DNA of 64,000 bases from AWTP1-9 sp035703165 (GTDB lineage Bacteria; Bacteroidota; Bacteroidia; Chitinophagales; Chitinophagaceae), in contig DASSYR010000027.1 in NCBI GenBank assembly GCA_035703165.1, positions 1-64,000 of the forward strand, read 5' to 3'. The position numbers and the translations under genes were made by a program. A model generated the notes under the pieces. The model made no database searches. It was not told where the DNA came from and saw only the letters and a program-made list of their open reading frames with translations. Below, piece by piece: positions 36,101 to 45,724 of this stretch (its first letter is position 1; each line of letters starts with the position of its first letter).

Positions 36101-36136
36101 TGTGAAATTTTATAAAAATCGTATAAATCATTGTAA

Positions 36137-36595
36137 ATGATTGGTTTTCTGGGAGAATATGAGGCTACTTTAGACGCAAAAGGTCGGTTCCTTCTTCCGG
36201 TGGGTTTTAAAAAGCAACTACCAGAAGATGAGGCCAATCGTTTTGTATTAAGCCGTGGATTTGAGAAGTGCCTGAGTTTATATCCTGTCAAAAGTTGGGA
36301 TCCCATTTTTAGCCAGATAAGTCAATTGAATGATTTTGATCCCAAAGTAAGGGAATTCCGCCGGTATTTTTTAAACGGAGCGATTAACATTGAGTTGGAT
36401 AGTGCCGGAAGAATATTAATACCGAAAAACCTGATGGAACATGCAGGATTAGAGAAAGACATTGTGGTGGTTGCCGCAGTAAATAAAATTGAAATCTGGG
36501 ATAAAGTAAAGTACCAACAGTTCTTTGAATCTGTTTCACCGGAAGCATTTAGCAGTTTGGCTAATGACGTAATGGGTGGGAAGGTTAGTGGTTGA
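36137..36595 (+). CDS. mraZ: Transcriptional regulator MraZ
   Basis: A 152-residue SpoVT/AbrB-fold DNA-binding protein, the first gene of the division and cell-wall cluster, and in other bacteria a regulator of its own operon. Both repeats of the double AbrB-like domain are visible: FLGEYEATLDAKGRFLLPVGFKKQL and, later, NIELDSAGRILIPKNLMEHAGL. rsmH begins nine bases after its stop. The region upstream contains the putative cluster promoter, which MraZ may bind. Confidence 0.95.
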   Translation: MIGFLGEYEATLDAKGRFLLPVGFKKQLPEDEANRFVLSRGFEKCLSLYPVKSWDPIFSQISQLNDFDPKVREFRRYFLNGAINIELDSAGRILIPKNLMEHAGLEKDIVVVAAVNKIEIWDKVKYQQFFESVSPEAFSSLANDVMGGKVSG

Positions 36596-36604
36596 TAAGT
36601 TGAA

Positions 36605-37570
36605 ATGTTAACAAGCATGAGTAAGATAAAAAAAATAGCTCCTGTTAACTTAAAAGCTGATCACTCCATTAATTATCATACCCCTGTTTTATTAAGCGAC
36701 GTAATTGAGGGATTGCACATTCAACCTTCAGGAATTTACGTGGACTGTACGTTTGGCGGTGGCGGCCATAGCAGGGAAATTTTAAAGCATTTGAATGAAC
36801 AGGGAAAACTAATTGTTTTTGACCAGGATGAAGATGCAAAGAAAAATTTACCTGTTGATTCGAGAGTGATTTTTGTGCCACATAATTTCCGTCATCTGCA
36901 ACGTTTTTTGCGATTGTACAAAATCGAATTAGTTGATGGCGTACTTGCTGATTTGGGCGTTTCCAGTCATCAGTTTGACGAAGCGGAACGAGGATTTTCT
37001 ACAAGATGGGATGCTGTTATGGATATGAGAATGGATAAGAGGCAGGAATTAACAGCAGCAAAAGTATTGGAAACATACGAGGAGAAGGAGTTGCATAAAC
37101 TGTTTGAACAGTATGGAGAAGTAACCAATGCAAAAACACTTGCACGGATAATAGTTAATGCTCGTAAGTCAAGTTCGCTTAAAACCGTTAATGGGTTTAA
37201 AACAGCTATTCATGCTGCGGTGAAAGGTAATCCTAATAAGTACTTTGCCCAGGTATTTCAGGCTTTGCGTATAGAAGTAAATGACGAGTTGGGCGCATTA
37301 AAAGAGATGCTGCAACAATTGCCTTTTATACTTAAGCCCGGAGGTCGTGTTGCTATTATTTCATTTCATTCACTGGAAGACAGAATTGTGAAAAATTTTT
37401 TCAAAAGTGGAGCATTTGAAAATGCTTTTGAAGATCCATTCACGCAAGAATATAAGCAAAGTCCTTTCCATATCATAACAAAAAAACCAATTGTTCCAAC
37501 TACCCAAGAGGTGAGAATCAATCCCCGTTCCCGTAGTTCAAAACTTCGAATAGCAGAACGAGTATCCTAA
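36605..37570 (+). CDS. rsmH: 16S rRNA (cytosine1402-N4)-methyltransferase RsmH
   Basis: A 321-residue SAM-dependent methyltransferase that N4-methylates C1402 of 16S rRNA; RsmI, encoded at 4397, modifies the ribose of the same nucleotide. Typical motifs are YHTPVLLSDVIEGL, YVDCTFGGGGHSREIL, LADLGVSSHQFDEAERGFS, AIHAAVKGNPNKYFAQVFQALRIEVNDEL and IISFHSLEDRIVK. Second gene of the dcw cluster. A second ATG four codons in (36617) is an alternative start. Confidence 0.95.
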   Translation: MLTSMSKIKKIAPVNLKADHSINYHTPVLLSDVIEGLHIQPSGIYVDCTFGGGGHSREILKHLNEQGKLIVFDQDEDAKKNLPVDSRVIFVPHNFRHLQRFLRLYKIELVDGVLADLGVSSHQFDEAERGFSTRWDAVMDMRMDKRQELTAAKVLETYEEKELHKLFEQYGEVTNAKTLARIIVNARKSSSLKTVNGFKTAIHAAVKGNPNKYFAQVFQALRIEVNDELGALKEMLQQLPFILKPGGRVAIISFHSLEDRIVKNFFKSGAFENAFEDPFTQEYKQSPFHIITKKPIVPTTQEVRINPRSRSSKLRIAERVS

Positions 37571-37616
37571 AAAACTAAGCATTTCAACGTGGTTATTTAT
37601 AAACTATGATTATAGT

Positions 37617-37949
37617 ATGGACAACAAGAATTTTAAAGAACAAAAAATTGAATGGAAGAGGTTGTTTAATTATCAATGGATAGCTAAAAATATCTCCTTC
37701 TTCCTCTATCTGACCTTGCTGGCCTTAATCTATATATCTAACGGACATTATGCCGATAAAATGATTAGAGATATTAACAAAACCGGCAGACAGTTAAAAG
37801 AGTTGGAGTATGAATATAAAACGGTTAAAGGCGAAATAATGTTTCGTAGTAAGCAGAGTGAATTAGCAAAAGCAGTAGAACCAATTGGATTAAAAGAGTC
37901 GAAAGAACCACCCGTTATATTGGTAGATAGTTTAAAAACAATAAAGTAG
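37617..37949 (+). CDS. ftsL: FtsL-like division protein
   Basis: A 110-residue single-pass membrane protein. A cytosolic N terminus of about 26 residues, a transmembrane helix (about 27-46) and a short periplasmic coiled coil rich in Lys, Glu and Leu match FtsL. The position between rsmH and ftsI is where ftsL lies in dcw clusters. Sequence similarity in this family is very low, so the call rests mainly on topology and context. It would form the FtsQ-FtsL-FtsB divisome complex. Confidence 0.8.
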   Translation: MDNKNFKEQKIEWKRLFNYQWIAKNISFFLYLTLLALIYISNGHYADKMIRDINKTGRQLKELEYEYKTVKGEIMFRSKQSELAKAVEPIGLKESKEPPVILVDSLKTIK

Positions 37950-37995
37950 TAAATAAAAAAGTTTTGTAAACAATATTTTTTAATAAGATCGGCTG

Positions 37996-40107
37996 TTGGA
38001 AATAAAACGTGACATATTGTGGAGAGTGTACTTGAGCTTTCTTGGTATTGTGTTACTCTGTATCATAGTACTTAGCCAGGCTTTCTATATTCAACGCTTT
38101 GAAGGAAAATACTGGTCAGGCCTGGCTGATAGTTTACACACGGCTATTCAGGATATAGATGCGGAAAGAGGAACCATTTATAGTGAAGATGGACAGATGC
38201 TCAGCACCTCTCTTCCTAAATATGATATTTATATTGATTTTATGGCCGATGGCTTACGGGAAAAAAAGGGCAAACGTTTTAAAGATAATATTGACTCACT
38301 TGCAGTTCGTTTAGCAAATTTGTTTAAAGACCAATCTGCAAAAGAGTATAAGTCTCAATTACAAAAGGCTTATAATTTAAAAGACAGATACTATTTGTTG
38401 AAAAAGAAAATTTCTTTTGAGCAATATCAATCACTTCGGGAATTTCCCCTCGTAAGATTGGGTAAAAATAAGAGTGGTTTTATTGCAGATGTTGTTCCAC
38501 AACGTCTTACCCCATTTGGTTTATTGGCTAACAGAACAATTGGCTTGTCAAGGGAAGATTCAACAAAAAATGTAGGATTAGAAAAAACATACGATTCCGT
38601 TTTAAAAGGAGAAAGTGGTAAGCGTCTGATAAAATATATTGCCGGGGGTGTACGAGTTCCGGTTGAAGGAAGTGAAATAGAACCTGAAAACGGAAAAGAC
38701 ATTATCACCACAATTGATATAAACATCCAGGATATAGCTGAAAATGCTTTGATGGATATGATGGTGAAAAATGAAGCATTGGAAGGTTCATGCATAGTGA
38801 TGGAAGTGCAAACAGGAAAAATTAAAGCAATTGCTAACCTGGGTTATTTATATGGAAAATATTATGAGTGGGATAACTATGCTGTTAAAACATCGGAACC
38901 GGGTTCTACTATTAAGCTGATTACTTTATTAAATGTTTTAGAGGATAAATATGTTACCATCAGTGACAATATAAATACTGGTGGTGGCAAATGGGAAATT
39001 GATGGGAGAATTGTTCGGGATGACCATGATGGCCCTGAGGTAATAACGATTAAAGAAGCATTTTCGCACAGTTCCAACGTTGCTATGAGTAAGTTGGCAT
39101 ACCAGTACTATATTAAAAATCCCCAACGATATTATCAACATTTTGAAAAACTTGGATTAACGAAGCGAAGTGGTATTGATTTAAAAGAAGAATTCAGACC
39201 TACTGTAAAAAACCCGGCTAATAAAAAAGTGTGGCATTACCAAACATTGGTTTCAATGGGATTTGGTTACGATATAATGTTAAGCCCCTTGCAATTACTT
39301 ACCGTGTATAATGCGGTTGCGAATAATGGTAAAATGATGAAACCATATTTGGTTAGCAGGATAGAAAAAGATGGGCAGGCAATAAAAATAATGGAGCCGG
39401 TAGCACTAAATGAAAAAATTTGTAGCAACGAAACTTTAACACAGTTAAAAGAATGTTTAGAAGCAGTAGTTACAGAAGGAACAGCTAAAAATATTTTTGA
39501 AACTACTCCTTATAAAGTAGCTGGCAAAACCGGCACAGCAAAAGTAAACGACGGGAAATTCAAATACACAGACGGCGTGTACCAATCAGCCTTTACAGGA
39601 TACTTCCCTGCAAATAATCCTCAATATTCATGCATTGTAGTAATTAAAAACAAACCGCACGCAGCTCTTTATTACGGCAGTACAGTAGCCGGCACTGTTT
39701 TTAAAAATATAGCTGATAAGCTTTATGCCTTGAATTTGCAGCAGCCAGGTGATAATCTTATTGCGCAAAAGAAAGACAGTACACTTTGTCGTTTTGTTGG
39801 TTTAAATACCGATGTAAAAAGCATAAAGTCTTTTTATAAATTTTTAATTAATAATCCGGGTAATTCATCTTGGCTGAATGTTGTAAATGATTCTGCTGAT
39901 AACAGAAACTGGATAGCAAGCCCTCTTATAGATAATGTACCTGTTGTGCCGGATGTAAAAGGCTTTGGATTGAAAGATGCGATATATATACTGGAAAATA
40001 AAGGTTTGAAAGTGATTGTAAAGGGAAAAGGGAAAGTAGTGGCACAATCTGTTTTACCGGGCACAACTATAAATAAAGGACAAACAATAATGATACAATT
40101 GGCTTGA
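37996..40107 (+). CDS. ftsI: Peptidoglycan transpeptidase FtsI (PBP3-type) with PASTA domain
   Basis: A 703-residue class B penicillin-binding protein that cross-links septal peptidoglycan. Parts: one N-terminal membrane helix (about 10-30), a dimerisation domain, the transpeptidase domain with S304-T-I-K307, S359-S-N361 and K511-T-G, and a single C-terminal PASTA domain (about 645-703). The start must be the TTG at 37996 (or CTG just before), because in-frame stops lie immediately upstream and no ATG is near. Its stop overlaps the murE start as TGATG. Confidence 0.95.
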   Translation: MEIKRDILWRVYLSFLGIVLLCIIVLSQAFYIQRFEGKYWSGLADSLHTAIQDIDAERGTIYSEDGQMLSTSLPKYDIYIDFMADGLREKKGKRFKDNIDSLAVRLANLFKDQSAKEYKSQLQKAYNLKDRYYLLKKKISFEQYQSLREFPLVRLGKNKSGFIADVVPQRLTPFGLLANRTIGLSREDSTKNVGLEKTYDSVLKGESGKRLIKYIAGGVRVPVEGSEIEPENGKDIITTIDINIQDIAENALMDMMVKNEALEGSCIVMEVQTGKIKAIANLGYLYGKYYEWDNYAVKTSEPGSTIKLITLLNVLEDKYVTISDNINTGGGKWEIDGRIVRDDHDGPEVITIKEAFSHSSNVAMSKLAYQYYIKNPQRYYQHFEKLGLTKRSGIDLKEEFRPTVKNPANKKVWHYQTLVSMGFGYDIMLSPLQLLTVYNAVANNGKMMKPYLVSRIEKDGQAIKIMEPVALNEKICSNETLTQLKECLEAVVTEGTAKNIFETTPYKVAGKTGTAKVNDGKFKYTDGVYQSAFTGYFPANNPQYSCIVVIKNKPHAALYYGSTVAGTVFKNIADKLYALNLQQPGDNLIAQKKDSTLCRFVGLNTDVKSIKSFYKFLINNPGNSSWLNVVNDSADNRNWIASPLIDNVPVVPDVKGFGLKDAIYILENKGLKVIVKGKGKVVAQSVLPGTTINKGQTIMIQLA

Positions 40108-41573
40108 TGGCATTGTTACAAGACATATTATATAAAGTAAACATTCAATCGGTACAAGGTAATCTGAAAACCGTTGTAGAAGATTTACAAATTGATTCTC
40201 GTAAAGCAAAGAAAGACACTTGCTTTATTGCTATTAGGGGAGGTGATAGTGACGGGCATCATTATATTGGTAAAGCAATTGAGCAAGGCGCTACGGTTAT
40301 TATTTGTGAGAATATACCCGTTAAAACCGAAGGCAACATTACTTATGTGCAGGTAAAAAATTCTGCGGAAGCAGCCGGTTATATAGCACATAATTTTTTT
40401 GGTACACCCAGCGAAAAATTAAAGTTAATTGGTGTAACAGGCACAAATGGTAAAACTACTATTGCTACTTTATTGTTCAAACTATTTAGCAACCTGGGTT
40501 ATACATGCGGATTAATTTCTACTATTCAGAATTATATAGGCGATAAAGTTGTTCCAGCTACACATACAACACCAGACGCAATTACATTAAATGGATTATT
40601 GGCACAAATGGTAAAAGAAGGGTGCACACATGTGTTTATGGAAAATAGTTCACATGCTATTCATCAACACCGTAGTACAGGATTGCAATTTACCGGGGCC
40701 GTATTTAGCAATGTTACTCACGATCATTTAGATTATCATAAAACATTTGATGAATACATAAAAGTAAAGAAGTCCTTTTTTGATCATTTACCATCGTCAG
40801 CCTTTGCATTAACCAATCTTGATGATAAAAGAGGATCAGTAATGATTCAAAACACGCATGCAAAGCATTGTACCTATAGTTTGAAAACAGTGGCTGATTT
40901 TAAAGGGAAAATTTTAGAAAACAAGTTAGGCGGATTGATGATGGATATAAATGGACAAGAAGTGCATTTTCGTTTAATTGGTGAGTTTAATGCTTATAAT
41001 TTGCTCGCTGTATATGGTGCTGCTTTGTTATTGGGAGAGGATAAAGCAAATGTGTTGCGTGTATTGAGTAATCTTACCGGTGCCGAAGGAAGGTTCGATT
41101 ATATTGTTTCATCTAAAGAGCAGGTAATCGGCATTGTTGATTATGCTCATACTCCAGATGCTTTGTTAAATGTTCTTACCACTATTCAAAAATTGAGAAA
41201 AGGCAATGAAGTACTAATTACGGTATTAGGTTGTGGAGGCGACAGAGATAAAACAAAACGTCCCGTGATGGGTGAAGTAGCCTGTGAATATAGTGATAAA
41301 GTAATTTTTACTTCTGACAATCCAAGAAGTGAAGATCCCCAACAAATCTTAAAAGATATGGAGGAAGGTTTAAACTCTGCCGCAAGAAGAAAATATTTAT
41401 CAATTGCGGATAGAAAGGAGGCAATTAAAACAGCAGTAACCCTGGCAAATAAAAAAGACATCATTTTAATTGCCGGAAAAGGACACGAAAAATACCAGGA
41501 TATAAAAGGAGTAAAACATCCTTTTGATGATAAACAGATACTGAAAGAGATGTTTCATGTTTTGAATAAGTAA
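40107..41573 (+). CDS. murE: UDP-MurNAc-L-Ala-D-Glu:meso-diaminopimelate ligase
   Basis: A 488-residue cytosolic Mur ligase adding the third amino acid to the peptidoglycan precursor. The P-loop GVTGTNGKTT is near residues 110-119, with the Mur-ligase GHEKYQD near the C terminus. The specificity loop reads DNPRSEDP, the DNPR form that selects meso-diaminopimelate rather than lysine, so this organism should have DAP-type peptidoglycan. The ATG at 40107 shares a base with the ftsI stop (TGATG), implying translational coupling. Confidence 0.96.
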   Translation: MALLQDILYKVNIQSVQGNLKTVVEDLQIDSRKAKKDTCFIAIRGGDSDGHHYIGKAIEQGATVIICENIPVKTEGNITYVQVKNSAEAAGYIAHNFFGTPSEKLKLIGVTGTNGKTTIATLLFKLFSNLGYTCGLISTIQNYIGDKVVPATHTTPDAITLNGLLAQMVKEGCTHVFMENSSHAIHQHRSTGLQFTGAVFSNVTHDHLDYHKTFDEYIKVKKSFFDHLPSSAFALTNLDDKRGSVMIQNTHAKHCTYSLKTVADFKGKILENKLGGLMMDINGQEVHFRLIGEFNAYNLLAVYGAALLLGEDKANVLRVLSNLTGAEGRFDYIVSSKEQVIGIVDYAHTPDALLNVLTTIQKLRKGNEVLITVLGCGGDRDKTKRPVMGEVACEYSDKVIFTSDNPRSEDPQQILKDMEEGLNSAARRKYLSIADRKEAIKTAVTLANKKDIILIAGKGHEKYQDIKGVKHPFDDKQILKEMFHVLNK

Positions 41574-41667
41574 GAAAAGTATAGAAAGGGCTAAGAGAAA
41601 AAATAAATATCAGGACTAAAACTATTAACCAATATCCGAAAAATAAAACCACAATCAAACTAGCAAT

Positions 41668-42951
41668 ATGCTGTATTCACTTTTTGAATGGCTTAATCAT
41701 CAAGGAATCCGTTTCCCGGGAGATCGTTTGTTACATTTTATCACTTTCCGTGTGTTGATTGCTGTGTTATTGTCTTTAGTGATTACAACTGTATTTGGAA
41801 GACGACTGATTAACTACCTCCGGAAAAGACAGGTAGGCGAAACCGTTCGTGATTTGGGTTTAGCCGGGGAGCAGCAAAAGAAAGGTACACCAACCATGGG
41901 AGGTATTATTATTATTCTGGCTATACTGATTCCTACCTTGTTGCTGGCAGATTTGAATAAAGCCTATGTACGGTTAATGATTTTTGCAACAATCTGGATG
42001 GGCATGATTGGTTTTATTGATGACTATTTAAAACTGCGTGCTAAACGTTTGGCACTGCAGCAGGGGGTTGCTTATAAAAAAGGAGATAAAGATGGGTTAG
42101 CAGGTTGGTTTAAAATTTTAGGCCAGTTGGTATTGGGTATTGTTGTAGCGGCAGTGATGTTGTTTAATACAAATACGAAAGTATGGCGGGAATACACGGG
42201 ACAACGATTACCATCTGATACAACGGGTTTAAGAATAGTAAATTTTGATGGAAAAGAAAAAGTTTTTGTTATAGCAAAAGAACCGGTAACAACCATTCCT
42301 TTTGTAAAAAATCATGAATTTAATTATTCAAAGCTATTGCCCCGTGATTGGCGAAAAGGTTTAACCTGGTTGTTATACACTCTAATTGTAATTATAATAG
42401 TAGTTGCCGTATCTAATGGAGCAAATATTACAGACGGGTTAGATGGTTTGGCAACGGGCATTAGTGCCATTATTGGAGGTTGCTTAGGTGTATTTGCTTA
42501 TGCCAGTGGTAATTTTCGTTTTGCCGAATACCTTAATATATTATACGTACCCAATTTGTCAGAACTGACCATTTACATTGCGGCGTTTATTGGATCAGCT
42601 ATTGGTTTTCTCTGGTACAACTCGTATCCAGCCCAGGTATTTATGGGCGATACCGGAAGTTTAGCTCTTGGTGGAATCATCGCCGCATTAGCTATAATTG
42701 TTCGTAAAGAATTACTGATACCCATTTTCTGTGGAGTATTCCTTGTGGAGAATTTAAGTGTAATGATTCAGGTATCGTATTTCAAATATACCAAACGAAA
42801 GTACGGTGAAGGGAGAAGAATTTTTTTGATGAGCCCATTGCATCATCATTATCAAAAACTAGGATATCATGAAAGTAAGATTGCTGTTCGATTTTGGATT
42901 ATAACAATTTTATGTGTAGTGTTTTCTATTGTTAGCTTAAAAATTCGTTGA
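41668..42951 (+). CDS. mraY: Phospho-MurNAc-pentapeptide transferase MraY
   Basis: A 427-residue membrane enzyme that attaches phospho-MurNAc-pentapeptide to undecaprenyl phosphate, forming lipid I. Family motifs are GTPTMGG, the Asp pair in FIDDYLK, NGANITDGLDGLATG, FMGDTGSLALGG and MSPLHHHYQKLGY. It is about 65 residues longer than E. coli MraY because of an insert (about 165-225) in a loop after transmembrane helices, a form usual in Bacteroidota. No murF precedes it, unlike in E. coli. A 22-codon open frame starts on its stop codon. Confidence 0.96.
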   Translation: MLYSLFEWLNHQGIRFPGDRLLHFITFRVLIAVLLSLVITTVFGRRLINYLRKRQVGETVRDLGLAGEQQKKGTPTMGGIIIILAILIPTLLLADLNKAYVRLMIFATIWMGMIGFIDDYLKLRAKRLALQQGVAYKKGDKDGLAGWFKILGQLVLGIVVAAVMLFNTNTKVWREYTGQRLPSDTTGLRIVNFDGKEKVFVIAKEPVTTIPFVKNHEFNYSKLLPRDWRKGLTWLLYTLIVIIIVVAVSNGANITDGLDGLATGISAIIGGCLGVFAYASGNFRFAEYLNILYVPNLSELTIYIAAFIGSAIGFLWYNSYPAQVFMGDTGSLALGGIIAALAIIVRKELLIPIFCGVFLVENLSVMIQVSYFKYTKRKYGEGRRIFLMSPLHHHYQKLGYHESKIAVRFWIITILCVVFSIVSLKIR

Positions 42952-43097
42952 TGACGATAAATGAACTATTGAAAAACCATGCAATTCCCGGAGAAATTAG
43001 TAGCAGGTTATATACCTGAAACTAATAATCCTGATACTAACCCATTCTTATGAAGAACCATTTTTATGAAAACCAGCTAAATAAAAGAAGTTAGATA

Positions 43098-44438
43098 ATG
43101 GAAAGGCGGTTAGTTATACTCGGAGCAGGAGAGAGTGGTGTTGGGTCAGCTATATTAGCCAAACTCAAAGGATACGATGTATTTGTTTCGGAAGGAGGAA
43201 AGATAGCTGAGAAATACCAAAAGGAGTTAATGCATTTTGAAATTGAATTTGAAGAGGGGAAACACAGTGAAGAAAAAGTTTTAAAAGCAGATGAGGTAAT
43301 GAAGAGTCCGGGAATAGCAGAAAAAACAGAGATCGTTAAAAAAGTCAGGGAAAAGGGAATTGATATTATTAGCGAAATAGAATTGGCTTACAGATATAGA
43401 GGAAGCAGCAAGATCGTTGGTATAACCGGAAGCAATGGCAAGAGTACCTGTACGTCGCTTATTTATCATATGTGTAAAATGGACGGGGCAGATTGTGCAC
43501 TTGTTGGAAATATAGGAATAAGCATAGCCAAACAGGTAGCCTTAAACCCGAAAGAAATTTATGTGGCAGAGATAAGTAGTTTTCAATTAGATGATGTTAA
43601 AACATTTAGACCGGATATAGCAGTGTTACTTAATATCACCGAAGATCATTTAGACAGGTATGAATATAAGTTTGAAAACTATATCGCATCGAAGTTTAAG
43701 ATAGGAACGAATCAGCGCCGGGGCGATTATTTTATTTATTGTGAAGATGATCCGGTAATCATGCAAAACATTAAAAAATTCAATATAATATCTAACCCAT
43801 TACCATTTACTATGAATCACGAAGTACCAAAAGGCGCATTTATCCATAACAACGAAATGACAGTTATGGTTAACGATGAGAAATTAACCATGAGTGTGGA
43901 TGATTTTGCTATTAAAGGAAAACATAACCAGTACAACACAATGGCAGCAGGCATTGCAGGAATAACTTTAGGTTTAAGAAAAGAAAAAATCAGGGAGGCT
44001 ATATCCACTTTTGAAAGTCTTGAGCACCGGATGGAGATGGTTACTACAGTTAGGGGGGTGGAGTTTATTAATGATAGTAAAGCTACTAATGTAAACTCTA
44101 CCTGGTACGCTTTGGAAAGCATGACAAAACCGGTGATTTTGATTTTGGGCGGAGTTGATAAGGGTAACGATTATTCTATATTAATGGATTTGATAAAAGA
44201 AAAAGTGAAAGCAATTGTATGTATGGGTGTGGATAATACCAAAATACATGAAGCATTTGGTAAAGAAGTTTCAGTAATGGTTAATACAGCCGGTGCAGAA
44301 GAAGCCGTTAAAGCCTCTTTTCATCTGGCAAACAAGGGAGATGTAGTGTTATTAAGTCCGGCCTGTGCCAGCTTTGATTTGTTTAAAAACTATGAGGATA
44401 GAGGAACACAGTTTAAAAACGCAGTTAAAGCTTTGTAA
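43098..44438 (+). CDS. murD: UDP-MurNAc-L-alanine:D-glutamate ligase
   Basis: A 446-residue Mur ligase adding D-glutamate to UDP-MurNAc-L-Ala in the cytosol. The N-terminal nucleotide-binding loop LVILGAGESGVGSAILAK, the ATP P-loop GITGSNGKST, LNITEDHLDRY, HRMEMV and NDSKATNVNST are all as expected. Length is standard. It lies between mraY (147-base gap) and ftsW (six bases). Confidence 0.96.
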   Translation: MERRLVILGAGESGVGSAILAKLKGYDVFVSEGGKIAEKYQKELMHFEIEFEEGKHSEEKVLKADEVMKSPGIAEKTEIVKKVREKGIDIISEIELAYRYRGSSKIVGITGSNGKSTCTSLIYHMCKMDGADCALVGNIGISIAKQVALNPKEIYVAEISSFQLDDVKTFRPDIAVLLNITEDHLDRYEYKFENYIASKFKIGTNQRRGDYFIYCEDDPVIMQNIKKFNIISNPLPFTMNHEVPKGAFIHNNEMTVMVNDEKLTMSVDDFAIKGKHNQYNTMAAGIAGITLGLRKEKIREAISTFESLEHRMEMVTTVRGVEFINDSKATNVNSTWYALESMTKPVILILGGVDKGNDYSILMDLIKEKVKAIVCMGVDNTKIHEAFGKEVSVMVNTAGAEEAVKASFHLANKGDVVLLSPACASFDLFKNYEDRGTQFKNAVKAL

Positions 44439-44444
44439 AAAGTA

Positions 44445-45722
44445 ATGAGGTTTTTCAAAAACATATCAGCATCAGAATATTCTCCTTTAGGAGCAATGAA
44501 TAATAATCTTTTGCATAAAACAAAAGGAGATAAGGCTATTTGGGCTTCTCTGATTGTATTGGCATTAGTTAGTTTGTTGGTGGTATATAGCGCAACCGGT
44601 TCGCTGGCATATAAATTATACAAAGGCAAAACAGAAATATATCTTTTTAAACAATTCGCTTTTATTTCACTCGGCATGATGGTTGTGTATTTTGCACATC
44701 GTGTTAATTATACTATATATGCAAGGGTAGCAAAAATTCTGTTTTTGATTTCTATCCCTCTTTTATTATATACATTGTTTTTTGGTGTAAGATTAAATGA
44801 AGGCAGCCGATGGATTCGTCTCCCTATAATAAATTTAACTTTTCAAACATCCGATTTAGCCAAGCTGTCGCTTTTCATGTTTTTGTCCTTATTACTAAGT
44901 CGCAAGCAAGATGTGATTAAAGATTTTAAGAAGGGATTTATCCCCATTATAATTCCAGTTGGTATTATATGTGTACTTATTGCTCCGGCTAATTTATCAA
45001 CAGCGTTGCTAATTGGAGCTACCAGCTTATTGCTGCTATTTATCGGTAGGGCAAGATTAAGACATATATTATTTATAATCGGAATAGCCTTAATACCCGT
45101 ATTGTTCCTCATAATGATTGCAGGGATTTATTATGATAAGGAAGAAGGAAAAACAAAGGAATTACCGACTGTTTTTTCTGTTGGCAGGTTACCCACGTGG
45201 ATAAAAAGGGTACAGGATTTTCGTTATGCAAAAAGAGGAGAAGACGCTTACCAGGTTCAACAGGCTAAAATAGCCATAGCGGAAGGAGGTATGTTCGGTA
45301 AGGGGCCCGGTAATAGCGAGCAGAGAAACTTTTTGCCACATCCGTATTCCGATTTTATTTATGCTATTATTATAGAAGAGTATGGTTTAGTAGGGGCTGC
45401 GTTCATTATTATGTTGTACCTGGTTTTTTTGTTTCGCAGTATCCAACTTTTTAGAAGGTGTCCTTATGCATTTGGCGCTTTTTTGGCTTTGGCATTGAGT
45501 TTTACGCTGGTGATACAGGCGTTGACAAATATGGCTGTAAACGTTGGGCTGATGCCGGTAACAGGTGTTACGTTACCGTTAGTAAGTATGGGTGGAAGCT
45601 CTTTTTTATTTACCTGTCTGGCAATAGGGATTATATTAAGTGTGGCAAGAAATGTGGAACAGATGGAAGCACCCTCTAATCCTTCTAAAAATAAAGAAGT
45701 GGCAGAGGCTCAAAAAGGTTAA
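44445..45722 (+). CDS. ftsW: Lipid II polymerase FtsW (SEDS family)
   Basis: A 425-residue polytopic SEDS protein, the septal glycan polymerase that works with FtsI. About ten hydrophobic segments are present, with the family signatures NEGSRWIRLPIINLTFQTSDLAKL, the periplasmic-loop YQVQQAKIAIAEGGMFGKGPG, LPHPYSDFIYAII and LPLVSMGGSS. Assignment to FtsW rather than RodA rests on its place between murD and murG. The C terminus is a charged tail. murG starts two bases after its stop. A second ATG at residue 18 is a possible start. Confidence 0.94.
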   Translation: MRFFKNISASEYSPLGAMNNNLLHKTKGDKAIWASLIVLALVSLLVVYSATGSLAYKLYKGKTEIYLFKQFAFISLGMMVVYFAHRVNYTIYARVAKILFLISIPLLLYTLFFGVRLNEGSRWIRLPIINLTFQTSDLAKLSLFMFLSLLLSRKQDVIKDFKKGFIPIIIPVGIICVLIAPANLSTALLIGATSLLLLFIGRARLRHILFIIGIALIPVLFLIMIAGIYYDKEEGKTKELPTVFSVGRLPTWIKRVQDFRYAKRGEDAYQVQQAKIAIAEGGMFGKGPGNSEQRNFLPHPYSDFIYAIIIEEYGLVGAAFIIMLYLVFLFRSIQLFRRCPYAFGAFLALALSFTLVIQALTNMAVNVGLMPVTGVTLPLVSMGGSSFLFTCLAIGIILSVARNVEQMEAPSNPSKNKEVAEAQKG

Positions 45723-45724
45723 GC

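Larger units (their letters stand above)
35513..36136. other. Long intergenic region before the dcw cluster
   Basis: This 624-base spacer holds a short coding-like stretch (35615-35746) of unknown origin, a putative dcw promoter near its right end and otherwise nothing I can assign. No tRNA, terminator or repeat is obvious. It is the longest gene-free stretch of the window and may contain a decayed gene. Confidence 0.5.

Noticed and set aside
36001..36136. Tandem MraZ-binding boxes upstream of mraZ
   Set aside because: Single TTTGTGG, AAAGTGG and TTGTGTG words are present, but with uneven spacing and no clear repeat; not enough to call operators.
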